7,179 bases of DNA from Candidatus Brevibacterium intestinigallinarum (GCA_019117325.1 DWZY01000250.1:1-7179), one strand, 5' to 3'; counted from the first letter of the stretch, positions 1-5,887 are shown. Program-made: numbers and translations. Notes: generated by a model not told the origin, from the sequence alone.

Positions 1-399
1 CTCCTTGACGACCCGTGTGACCGGCCGGATGCGGTGCTCCATGAGCTTCGCCTCGATGAGGGCGAGCGTGAGCGTCGAGCCCAGGATCGGGATGTCGCTG
101 CGGTTGCGCAGCAGGTACGGGACGGCACCGATGTGGTCCTCGTGGCCATGGGTGAGGACGAGGCCCACGATCCTGTCGTAGCGCCCCTCGAGGTAGGTGA
201 GGTCGGGCAGGATCAGGTCGACGCCCGGCTGCTCCTCCTCCGGGAAGAGGACGCCGCAGTCGACGATGAGGATCTTGCCGCGGTACTCGAAGACGGTCAT
301 GTTGCGGCCGACCTCGCCGAGGCCGCCGAGGGCGACGATCCGCAGGGCTTCGGGGGACGGCTTGCGCGGTTCGCGGGTCTCCGCTTGGAATGTCAGCAC
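1..399 (-). CDS. rnj: Ribonuclease J, N-terminal 133 residues (gene continues past the left edge)
   Basis: Ribonuclease J is a metallo-beta-lactamase/beta-CASP nuclease with endo- and 5'-to-3' exonuclease activity in mRNA decay and rRNA maturation. The translated piece shows the family start: the strand-loop LGGLGEVGRNM (about residues 24-34), VDCGVLFPE (47-54) and the zinc-binding motif THGHEDHIG (83-91; H84, H86, D88, H89). The rest of the metallo-beta-lactamase core, the beta-CASP domain and the C-terminal domain lie outside the window. The start is GTG at 399, which overlaps the 3' end of dapA by 7 nt. An AAGGAG lies 12 nt upstream inside dapA, a rather long spacing. No in-frame ATG/GTG/TTG was seen in the few codons just upstream. 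The overlap implies cotranscription with dapA, as in other Actinobacteria. The family call is very secure; the exact start is likely but not proven. Confidence 0.96.
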   Translation of the reverse strand, partial: MLTFQAETREPRKPSPEALRIVALGGLGEVGRNMTVFEYRGKILIVDCGVLFPEEEQPGVDLILPDLTYLEGRYDRIVGLVLTHGHEDHIGAVPYLLRNRSDIPILGSTLTLALIEAKLMEHRIRPVTRVVKE

Positions 400-1316
400 G
401 TGAGGTATTCGCTCCTTCGCAGGGCTAGGCGCACCGCGTCGACCTGCTGCGCGTCGGCCGGCAGCAGGGGGAGGCGCGTGGTGCGCGAGGGGATCACGCC
501 CAGGAGCTCGAGCGCCGCCTTCGCGGCGACGAGTCCGGGCATGCGGTTCATGATCGCGTCCACCAGGGGAACCAGGTCCGCCGCGATCCGGCGGGCCGCC
601 GCGACATCATTCGACGCGACGAGGGAGACGAGGGTGCTGAGGCGGTCCGCGGCGACGTGTCCCACGACGGAGACGATGCCGACGGCGCCCAGTGCGAGCA
701 GGGGGAGGTTGAGCGCGTCCTCCCCGGAGTAGTAGGCGATGGTGCCTGCGGCCAGGACCTCCTGGGAGGCTGCCAGGTTCCCCTTCGCGTCCTTGACGGC
801 GAGGATGCGCGGGTGCTCCGCCAGCGCGAGGATCGTCTGCGTGTCGAGGGCGGTCGCCGAGCGGCCGGGGATGTCGTACAGCATGACCGGAAGGTCCGTC
901 GCGTCCGCCAGGGCGCGCGTGTGCGCGATGATCCCGTCCTGCGTGGGACGGGAGTAGTACGGAGTGACGGACAGGAGGCCGTGCGCGCCCGCCTCTGCGG
1001 CGCTGCGCGCCAGCGAGATCGACTGCGCGGTGTGGTTCGTGCCGACTCCGGCGACGACCTTCGCACGCCCCGAGGCCGCGGAGACGACCGCGCGGAGGAT
1101 CTCCGTCTTCTCCGTGTCCGTCGTCGTCGAGGCCTCGCCCGTCGTGCCGGAGACGACCAGCATGTCGTTGCCGAGGCCCACGAGGTGGTCGACGGTCGCC
1201 TCGACTGCAGGCAGGTCGACCTCGCCGGCCGGGGTGAACGGGGTGATCATCGCCGTGCCCACCCGGCCGAACGCATCGATCGCCGCGCGGGCCGCCGCGT
1301 CCTCTATCATGGCCAT
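393..1316 (-). CDS. dapA: 4-hydroxy-tetrahydrodipicolinate synthase (DHDPS)
   Basis: DapA condenses pyruvate with aspartate semialdehyde, the first committed step of the diaminopimelate/lysine pathway, in the cytosol as a class I (Schiff-base) aldolase of the DHDPS/NAL family. At 307 residues it has family length. Visible landmarks are GTAMITPF (20-27), the substrate loop GTTGE (57-61), TPYYSRP (118-124), the catalytic tyrosine in MLYDIPGR (Y147, R152) and the Schiff-base lysine in AVKDAKGN (K175). Positions that bind feedback lysine in the E. coli enzyme are altered (see findings). Two in-frame ATGs compete: 1316 sits 6 nt after a TAAGAT -10 element, as expected for a leaderless message, while 1310 has GGAG at 7 nt spacing and would give 305 residues. 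The gene overlaps rnj by 7 nt at its 3' end and is divergent from the membrane-protein gene at 1358. Its 3' end encodes EYLTC before TGA. Confidence 0.96.
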   Translation of the reverse strand: MAMIEDAAARAAIDAFGRVGTAMITPFTPAGEVDLPAVEATVDHLVGLGNDMLVVSGTTGEASTTTDTEKTEILRAVVSAASGRAKVVAGVGTNHTAQSISLARSAAEAGAHGLLSVTPYYSRPTQDGIIAHTRALADATDLPVMLYDIPGRSATALDTQTILALAEHPRILAVKDAKGNLAASQEVLAAGTIAYYSGEDALNLPLLALGAVGIVSVVGHVAADRLSTLVSLVASNDVAAARRIAADLVPLVDAIMNRMPGLVAAKAALELLGVIPSRTTRLPLLPADAQQVDAVRLALRRSEYLTC

Positions 1317-1322
1317 ACTCCG

Positions 1323-1328
1323 ATCTTA
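1323..1328 (-). promoter_or_regulatory. Candidate -10 element of dapA, placed for a leaderless transcript
   Basis: On the minus strand the hexamer TAAGAT fits the actinobacterial TANNNT -10 consensus. It ends 6 nt before the ATG at 1316, the distance at which transcription normally starts on the A of the start codon. No convincing -35 was seen 16-18 nt upstream. A transcript starting here would be leaderless and would also contain the second ATG at 1310. Confidence 0.45.
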
Positions 1329-1346
1329 CCCGCCGCGCGACCACCT

Positions 1347-1356
1347 GAGGGCCCTC
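1347..1356. repeat. Perfect 10-bp palindrome GAGGGCCCTC over the ribosome binding site of the plus-strand gene
   Basis: The palindrome is exact and lies in the 41-nt divergent gap between dapA and the DUF418-type gene. Its left half (GAGGG, 1347-1351) is the best Shine-Dalgarno match for the GTG at 1358, at about 6 nt spacing. With no loop it cannot fold on itself as a hairpin. It could be a small operator half-set or simply chance in GC-rich DNA. Confidence 0.3.
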
Positions 1357-1357
1357 T

Positions 1358-2686
1358 GTGCACCTGCCGCCCACCGACTCTGTCACAGCCCCCGGGCGCA
1401 CCGCCGCCGGGGCTTCCCGGTCCGCCCGCGTCCTGGGTATCGATCTGGCCCGCGGTCTCGCCCTGTTCGGGATGATGGCGACGCACATCCTCCCCCGGAT
1501 CGACGAATCCGGCGCCCTCACGCTGGTCGGCCATCTGCAGGGCCGCGCCTCCGCCCTCTTCGCGATCCTCGCGGGCGTGTCGATCATCTTCTCGACCCGC
1601 TCGGTGCTGGCCCGGCCCGGCGCCCGCGCCTGGTCCGCCGCGGCGACGGGGCTGGCGGTCCGCGGCGCGTTCATCGCGCTCATCGGCCTGTTCCTGGGCG
1701 AGCTGCCCTCGGGGATCGCCGTCATCCTCGTGAACTACGGGGCGCTCTTCCTCCTGGCTCCCCTGTTCCTCCGGTTCCCCACCTGGCTGCTGGGGGTGAC
1801 CGCGTGGGCCTGGTTCCTCGTGACGCCGCTCGTGTCGCACGCGCTGCGGTCCGGACCGCTGGGCGATGGCGACCTCGTCATGCCGGCCTTCAGCAGCCTC
1901 CTCGTCCCGGACATGTGGACGGGCCTGGTCCTCACGGGCTACTACCCGCTGCTGCAGTGGCTGGGCTACATCGTGCTGGGGATGTGGCTGGGGCGCATCG
2001 ACTGGACGGATGCCGGCCGACGGGTCTCGCTCCTGCTCGTGGGTGCCGCGGCCGCGATCCTCTCGCTGTCGGCCTCGAGCCTGCTCATGAATATGCGCGG
2101 CCGCTGGGAGCTCGAGTCGCTCTACGGCCAGCAGTGGGACACCGGGATCACCTTCGTCGATGAGATCCTGCTGCTGGGCTCCTACGGCGTGGCACCCACG
2201 GACTCCCCGTGGTGGCTGGTCGTCGCCGCACCCCATTCGGGGACCCCGTTCGACCTCGTCCAGACCGCCGGAGTCGCGATGGCGGTCATCGCCCTCTGCC
2301 TCCTCATCGGACCGTTGCTGGACCGCGGGCCGGTGTGGACCCACGCGTGGCTGTCCCGCCCGGGATCGACCCCGCTCACGCTCTACACGCTGCACATCTG
2401 CGTGCTGTCCGCAGCGGAGGGGCTGCCGGCCATGCCCGCGTTCGACGGCTTCAGCTGGGCCGCGCAGTGGTTCGCGGCGAACATCGCGCTCATGATCGTG
2501 GTCGCCCTGCTGTGGACCGCGCTCGTCTCGCGCCGCGGACCGCTGGAGTCGATCCTCACCGTGCTCGTGCGGGCCGTGCAGCAGGCGGTCCTGGGTGCCC
2601 CGCGCGCACCGGTCGAGGCGGGTGCGGCGGGGCCCGGGGCAGTCAGCGGGACGCGGCTGCGCCCATCCGGCGGACCGCTTCACTGA
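1358..2686 (+). CDS. Polytopic membrane protein, DUF1624 (HGSNAT-like)/DUF418 family
   Basis: This 442-residue integral membrane protein resembles the acyltransferase-like DUF1624/DUF418 proteins common in Actinobacteria. No substrate is known for this group and I do not assign one. The N-terminus up to about residue 23 is polar. The first membrane segment carries the family signature GIDLARGLALFGMMATHI (about 27-44), followed by GRASALFAILAGVSI (62-76). Further hydrophobic spans lie near 98-115, 118-138, 142-160, 184-212, 223-244, 301-321, 338-351 and 366-390. The C-terminal half has the DUF418-type PHSGTPFDL (292-300) and PLTLYTLHI (339-347) motifs. A Pro/Gly/Ala-rich cytoplasmic-looking tail follows residue 412. 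The GTG start is supported by GAGGG about 6 nt upstream. It is the only plus-strand gene here, divergent from dapA by 41 nt, and its last 44 nt overlap the 3' end of the patB-like gene. Its promoter, if separate, must lie inside the dapA start region. Confidence 0.8.
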   Translation: MHLPPTDSVTAPGRTAAGASRSARVLGIDLARGLALFGMMATHILPRIDESGALTLVGHLQGRASALFAILAGVSIIFSTRSVLARPGARAWSAAATGLAVRGAFIALIGLFLGELPSGIAVILVNYGALFLLAPLFLRFPTWLLGVTAWAWFLVTPLVSHALRSGPLGDGDLVMPAFSSLLVPDMWTGLVLTGYYPLLQWLGYIVLGMWLGRIDWTDAGRRVSLLLVGAAAAILSLSASSLLMNMRGRWELESLYGQQWDTGITFVDEILLLGSYGVAPTDSPWWLVVAAPHSGTPFDLVQTAGVAMAVIALCLLIGPLLDRGPVWTHAWLSRPGSTPLTLYTLHICVLSAAEGLPAMPAFDGFSWAAQWFAANIALMIVVALLWTALVSRRGPLESILTVLVRAVQQAVLGAPRAPVEAGAAGPGAVSGTRLRPSGGPLH

Positions 2687-3848
2687 GGAGGTCCGGCCGG
2701 GTCCCGAAGTTGAGGCGGACCGCGTCGGACCCTCCACGGCCGAAGACGTGGCCGGAGCTCAGCGCGACCCGCGCCTCGTCGAGGAAGAACCGCGCGGGCC
2801 CGGCGACATCGCTCACGACCGCCAGGGCCTCGCCCGAGGCCGGGGCGGACAGCTGCAGCGCGGACGCATCCAGCCACGCGAGGTAGGTGGCCTGCGGCGG
2901 ACGCCATGTCACCTGCGGCAGGTGCTCCTCGAGCAGGCCGCCCAGAAGCGCCCGGTTCTCCTCGAGCCCCTGAAGGAGCGCATCGAGCCAGTCCCGGCCC
3001 CGGGCGAAGCCCGCGGTGTGGGCGAGGATGCCCACGTGGCTGGGGCCGTGGCTCACCTCCTCCGGCAGGCGCGCCAGGTCGCCTGCTGCCTCGGGACCGG
3101 CCATGAGGAGTGCGGCCTTGAGGCCGGCCAGGTTGAACGCCTTCGACCCGCTGGTGAGCGCGAACGCGTTCTCCGCTCCGGCGACGGACAGCAGCGGGAC
3201 GAACCGGGCGTCGGAGTAGACGAGCGGTGCGTGGATCTCATCGGAGATGATCCGGGCGCCCTGCCGGCGGGCGACCTGCGCGACCGCTTCGAGCTCCGCC
3301 CGCGTGTGGACGGTGCCGGTGGGGTTGTGCGGATTCGACAGGAGCACCACGGGGCGCTCGGACCCGGCCGCCCGCGCCCGGAGCAGCCCCTCCTCGATCG
3401 CGTCGGCGTCGAGGCGGCCCTCGGCGGTGAGCGAGGTCTCGACGATCTGCCGATCCGCCCGCGTCACGAATGCGAAGAACGGCGCGTAGACGGGCGAGGT
3501 CACGACGACGGCGTCGCCCGGGCGGGTGAGCAGGCGCAGCGCCTCGACGATCCCCATCATGACGTCGGGCACGAGCGCCATGCGGGCGGGGTCCAGCCCC
3601 GGGAAGTCCCAGCGGTCGGCAGCGAAGGAAGCGACGGCCTCGGCGTAGGCCGTCCCGTGCGGGTAGCCGGTGTCGCCCGTGTGCGCGGCACGCACGATCT
3701 CCTCGGTCACCGCCGGGGCCAGAGTCACGTCCATCTCGGCGACCCACAGCGGCAGGACGTCCTCCGGGTAGTGCCGCCACTTCATGCTGGTCCGCGCCCG
3801 CAGGTCCTCCAGGGTGGGCCCCAGCAGGGGGTTCTCGATCATGCTCAT
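2643..3848 (-). CDS. patB: MalY/PatB-type PLP-dependent C-S lyase/aminotransferase
   Basis: This 401-residue fold-type I PLP enzyme belongs to the MalY/PatB branch, whose characterised members cleave cystathionine and other S-substituted cysteines to pyruvate, ammonia and a thiol (AecD/MetC in Corynebacterium glutamicum). Branch-defining features are SMKWRHYPED followed by LPLWVAEMD (21-40). PLP features are Y121 in SPVYAPFF, SNPHNPTGTV (171-180), the aspartate in SDEIHAPL (D203), the Schiff-base lysine in TSGSKAFNLAGLK (K236) and the carboxylate-binding arginine in VRLNFGT (R378). The ATG at 3848 is chosen because GAGGAGG precedes it and the conserved N-terminus begins there; the frame stays open upstream to 3965 but that extension is unlike the family. 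The start overlaps the upstream gene's stop as ATGA, so translation is probably coupled. The 3' end overlaps the opposite-strand membrane gene by 44 nt. An aminotransferase role in lysine synthesis is possible from context but not favoured by the sequence. Confidence 0.9.
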   Translation of the reverse strand: MSMIENPLLGPTLEDLRARTSMKWRHYPEDVLPLWVAEMDVTLAPAVTEEIVRAAHTGDTGYPHGTAYAEAVASFAADRWDFPGLDPARMALVPDVMMGIVEALRLLTRPGDAVVVTSPVYAPFFAFVTRADRQIVETSLTAEGRLDADAIEEGLLRARAAGSERPVVLLSNPHNPTGTVHTRAELEAVAQVARRQGARIISDEIHAPLVYSDARFVPLLSVAGAENAFALTSGSKAFNLAGLKAALLMAGPEAAGDLARLPEEVSHGPSHVGILAHTAGFARGRDWLDALLQGLEENRALLGGLLEEHLPQVTWRPPQATYLAWLDASALQLSAPASGEALAVVSDVAGPARFFLDEARVALSSGHVFGRGGSDAVRLNFGTRPDLLSEAVRRMGAAASR

Positions 3849-4312
3849 GCCGCCTCCTCGCTGCTGGACCGTGTGTCCTTCTCCATGCCGATCGCCTGCC
3901 GCATCGTCGCGCGCGCCCGCCTCCGGTCGCCCGCGGCGTCGTAGGCGCAGGACAGGCGGAACCACGACCGCCAGTCATCCGGCGCCGCGTCCGCCTCGCG
4001 GCGGTACTTCTCGAACTCCTCATCCGCCGCGGCCCGGACGATGCGGCCGCCGGGCGTGCGGGGCAGCGTGTCCGGCGGGAGGCCGTCCTCGGCCTCGAGG
4101 ATGCCGGCGAGCCGTTCCGTCTGCGAGCCGAAGAGCAGCTCGCGCAGCAGCGTCCAGGCGCCCACGATCGGCAGGGCGACGAGTGCCAGCCCGATCCCCT
4201 TCGCCACGAGGGACTCGTCCAGGAGCATGATCCACGCGCGCTGCAGGGTGAACCAGAAGTACAGGACCAGGCCCAGCGTCACGATGATGACGCCCACCTT
4301 GGCGCGGGTCAT
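3845..4312 (-). CDS. Small membrane-anchored protein with one TPR-like motif, function unknown
   Basis: This 155-residue protein is not one I can name. The N-terminal third holds two hydrophobic spans, about residues 5-22 (VGVIIVTLGLVLYFWF) and 38-57 (KGIGLALVALPIVGAWTLL), with a short charged link LDESL between them. The rest is soluble: an acidic stretch (70-80), a Pro/Gly link, then helices. DDWRSWFRLSCAYDAAGDR followed by RRARATMRQAI (112-141) matches one tetratricopeptide repeat (W..W..L..AY...GD...A...M..AI), suggesting a protein-binding cytoplasmic tail. The ATG at 4312 overlaps the dapB stop as ATGA, and its own stop overlaps the next ATG the same way, so it is the middle gene of a coupled three-gene operon. 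No good Shine-Dalgarno precedes its start, in keeping with translational coupling. A role in organising cell-wall precursor enzymes at the membrane is only a guess from position. Confidence 0.85.
   Translation of the reverse strand: MTRAKVGVIIVTLGLVLYFWFTLQRAWIMLLDESLVAKGIGLALVALPIVGAWTLLRELLFGSQTERLAGILEAEDGLPPDTLPRTPGGRIVRAAADEEFEKYRREADAAPDDWRSWFRLSCAYDAAGDRRRARATMRQAIGMEKDTRSSSEEAA
3853..3859 (-). promoter_or_regulatory. Ribosome binding site that fixes the patB-like start
   Basis: GAGGAGG on the minus strand lies 4 nt before the ATG at 3848, within the last codons of the upstream gene. It decides this ATG over the open frame that extends further upstream and over the second ATG two codons later. 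Confidence 0.75.
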
Positions 4313-5061
4313 GCGAGGTCCAGGTACGCCTCGAGGCCCACGTCCAGACCGGCGCGGTCGCCGATCGCCCGGACGGCGGTGAGGATGCCCGGCATGAACG
4401 CGGTCGTGGAGAAGGTGTCCGTGCGCAGGGTGAGGGCCTCGCCGTCGGAGCCGAAGAGGATCTCCTCGTGGGCGTTCATGCCCTGCTGCCGGATCGCGTG
4501 GACGTGCACCCCGTCGATGACGGCCCCGCGCGCGCCGTCCGGATCCGAGGCGGTCGCGTCCGGCATCGGCCCGCGTCCCGCGGCGGTGCGGGCGGCCGCG
4601 ATGCGACGAGCGGTGTGCGCTGCCGTCCCTGAGGGGGCATCGAGCTTGCGCGTGTGGTGGATCTCGACGATCTCCGCAGAGTCGAAGTAGGGGGCGGCGA
4701 GCTCCGCGAACCGCATCGCGAGCACCGCGCCGATCGAGAAGTTGGGGGCGATGAGCACCGCGGTCTCCGGGTGCTCCGCCAGGCGCGCGCGGAGGTCCTC
4801 GAGCGCCTCCGGCGACCATCCGGTCGTGCCCACGACGGTGTCGATGCCGTGATCGACGAGGAACGCGACGTTCCCCTGCGTGGAGTCCGGGACGGTGAGC
4901 TCCACCGCGACGTCGACGTCGAGGTCCAGCAGGGCTTCCAGCGAGTCGCCGCGTCCCAGCGCCGCCACGAGCTCGAGGCCGTCCGCAGCCTCGATCGCGT
5001 CGACGGCGTGGGACCCCATGCGGCCCTTGGCTCCGATGACTGCCACTCGGATGTCGCTCAC
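4309..5061 (-). CDS. dapB: 4-hydroxy-tetrahydrodipicolinate reductase
   Basis: DapB reduces the DapA product to tetrahydrodipicolinate with NAD(P)H, the second step of the diaminopimelate pathway, in the cytosol. At 250 residues it has the usual length. The Rossmann start reads VAVIGAKGRMG (6-16), R37 sits where the cofactor phosphate is read, GTTGW (78-82) and APNFSIGA (105-112) line the cofactor/substrate cleft, and the substrate motif EIHHTRKLDAPSGTA (133-147) carries the catalytic H135, H136 and K139. The C-terminal domain is odd: where relatives usually read RHDSxDRxSFMPG, this one reads RTDTFSTTAFMPG (213-225), losing the conserved His and Arg. The GTG start at 5061 gives the standard N-terminus and has GGGG about 7 nt upstream. 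The stop overlaps the next gene as ATGA. It probably has its own promoter, since a strong hairpin separates it from sodA. Confidence 0.95.
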   Translation of the reverse strand: MSDIRVAVIGAKGRMGSHAVDAIEAADGLELVAALGRGDSLEALLDLDVDVAVELTVPDSTQGNVAFLVDHGIDTVVGTTGWSPEALEDLRARLAEHPETAVLIAPNFSIGAVLAMRFAELAAPYFDSAEIVEIHHTRKLDAPSGTAAHTARRIAAARTAAGRGPMPDATASDPDGARGAVIDGVHVHAIRQQGMNAHEEILFGSDGEALTLRTDTFSTTAFMPGILTAVRAIGDRAGLDVGLEAYLDLA

Positions 5062-5116
5062 AGATCGTCCCCGTTCTCCGGCATGTTCGCCGGTCCTTCT
5101 CCTGTGCTCCGGCTCG

Positions 5117-5146
5117 AGTCTACGAGCACGCGGGGTGCCCGGACGA
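5117..5146 (-). promoter_or_regulatory. Candidate promoter of the dapB operon
   Basis: On the minus strand TAGACT (5122-5117) fits the TANNNT -10 consensus and TCGTCC (5146-5141) lies 18 nt upstream, resembling the TTGTCC of the sodA promoter. Transcription would begin near 5110, leaving a leader of about 50 nt. The -35 match is weak, so the -10 carries most of the case. Confidence 0.35.
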
Positions 5147-5182
5147 CCGCGCCCCCGCAGCCGTGCGGCTGCGGGGGCGCGG
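5147..5182 (-). terminator. GC-rich hairpin terminator after sodA
   Basis: Perfect 16-bp inverted repeat (arms 5147-5162 and 5167-5182, CCGCGCCCCCGCAGCC and its complement) around a 4-nt loop GTGC. It starts 32 nt past the sodA stop in the direction of transcription. No U-run follows, which is common for actinobacterial terminators. It separates sodA from dapB and lies just upstream of the candidate dapB -35. Confidence 0.8.
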
Positions 5183-5214
5183 TGAGCGGCAGATGCGCCG
5201 CGATGCGGGTCGAC

Positions 5215-5835
5215 TCAGGCGATGAGGCCCGGCGTCTGGGTGCGCGCGCGGTCGAAGCGGGCCTGCACGTCCTCCCAGTTGACGATGTTCCACCAGGCCT
5301 TGACGTAGTCCGGCTTCACGTTCTGGTAGTCGAGGTAGAAGGCGTGCTCCCACATGTCCAGCTGCAGCAGCGGGACATAGCCCACCTGGACATTGCCCTG
5401 CTGGTCGTACAGCTGCTCGAGCGTGAGGCGCTGGCCCAGCGTGTCCCAGCCCAGGATCGCCCAGCCGGACCCCTGGATCGAGGTCGCCGCGGCGGTGAAG
5501 TGGCCCTGGAACGCGTCGAAGCCGCCGAACTGGTCGTCGATCGCGGCGGCGAGCTCACCGGTGGGCTTGTCGCCGCCGTCCGGGCTCATGTTGTTCCAGA
5601 AGATCGTGTGGTTGATGTGGCCGCCCAGGTTGAAGGAGAGGTCCTTCGACAGCTTGCTGACCGTGCCGAACTCGCCCTTCTCGCGTGCCTCCGCGAGCTG
5701 CTCGAGTGCGGTGTTCGCGCCCTTCACGTAGGTCGCGTGGTGCTTGTCATGGTGGAGTTCCATGATGCGACCGGAGATGTGGGGCTCCAGCGCTGCGTAG
5801 TCGTACGGAAGGTCGGGAAGGCTGTACTCAGCCAT
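5215..5835 (-). CDS. sodA: Superoxide dismutase, Mn/Fe family (probably Mn)
   Basis: This enzyme dismutes superoxide to oxygen and hydrogen peroxide. The 206-residue protein is full length with both SOD domains. The metal ligands are all present: H28 in MELHHDKHH, H76 in GGHINHTIFW, and D160 and H164 in LDMWEHAFYLDYQN. The N-terminus YSLPDLPYDYAALEP is typical and there is no signal peptide. The residue before QGN in LYDQQGN is Gln (Q145), where the iron enzyme of M. tuberculosis has His145; Gln here and Gly at 71-72 favour manganese. The ATG at 5835 is fixed by AAGGAGG 6 nt upstream; the frame extends upstream to 6003 but without homology. It appears monocistronic: its own promoter at 5888-5916, a hairpin after it, and another hairpin between it and the protease gene. 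Confidence 0.97.
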   Translation of the reverse strand: MAEYSLPDLPYDYAALEPHISGRIMELHHDKHHATYVKGANTALEQLAEAREKGEFGTVSKLSKDLSFNLGGHINHTIFWNNMSPDGGDKPTGELAAAIDDQFGGFDAFQGHFTAAATSIQGSGWAILGWDTLGQRLTLEQLYDQQGNVQVGYVPLLQLDMWEHAFYLDYQNVKPDYVKAWWNIVNWEDVQARFDRARTQTPGLIA

Positions 5836-5841
5836 GATGTG

Positions 5842-5848
5842 CCTCCTT
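5842..5848 (-). promoter_or_regulatory. Strong ribosome binding site of sodA
   Basis: AAGGAGG on the minus strand, 6 nt before the ATG at 5835, is the best Shine-Dalgarno in the window and sets the start. It suits a highly translated protein. Confidence 0.85.
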
Positions 5849-5887
5849 GTGGGTTCCGGCCAAGCGGGACGCCCGGCCACGGCTTCG

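Noticed and set aside
34..732. 232-codon plus-strand frame opposite rnj and dapA
   Set aside because: Antisense to conserved ribonuclease J and dapA sequence, acidic then Arg-rich, no domain.
964..2163. 399-codon plus-strand frame spanning the dapA antisense strand and the membrane gene
   Set aside because: It overlaps two well-supported genes in another frame or strand and the product is Arg/Pro-rich noise.
1307..2737. 476-codon open frame on the minus strand opposite the membrane-protein gene
   Set aside because: It is an antisense shadow of the DUF418-type gene: the product is extremely rich in Arg, Gly, Glu and Gln with no domain, typical of complementary frames in high-GC DNA.
2595..3944. 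449-codon open frame on the plus strand opposite the PatB-like gene
   Set aside because: The minus-strand frame carries a complete conserved PLP enzyme; this one has shadow composition and no recognisable motif.
3849..3965. Upstream extension of the PatB-like enzyme to an earlier start at 3965
   Set aside because: The extra 39 residues are Arg/Gly-rich, unlike the family N-terminus, and lie over the upstream gene; the GAGGAGG before 3848 fixes the shorter form.
5062..5214. Riboswitch or small RNA in the sodA-dapB gap
   Set aside because: Only the terminator hairpin and a candidate promoter were found; the dapB leader of about 50 nt is too short for a lysine riboswitch and shows no matching core.
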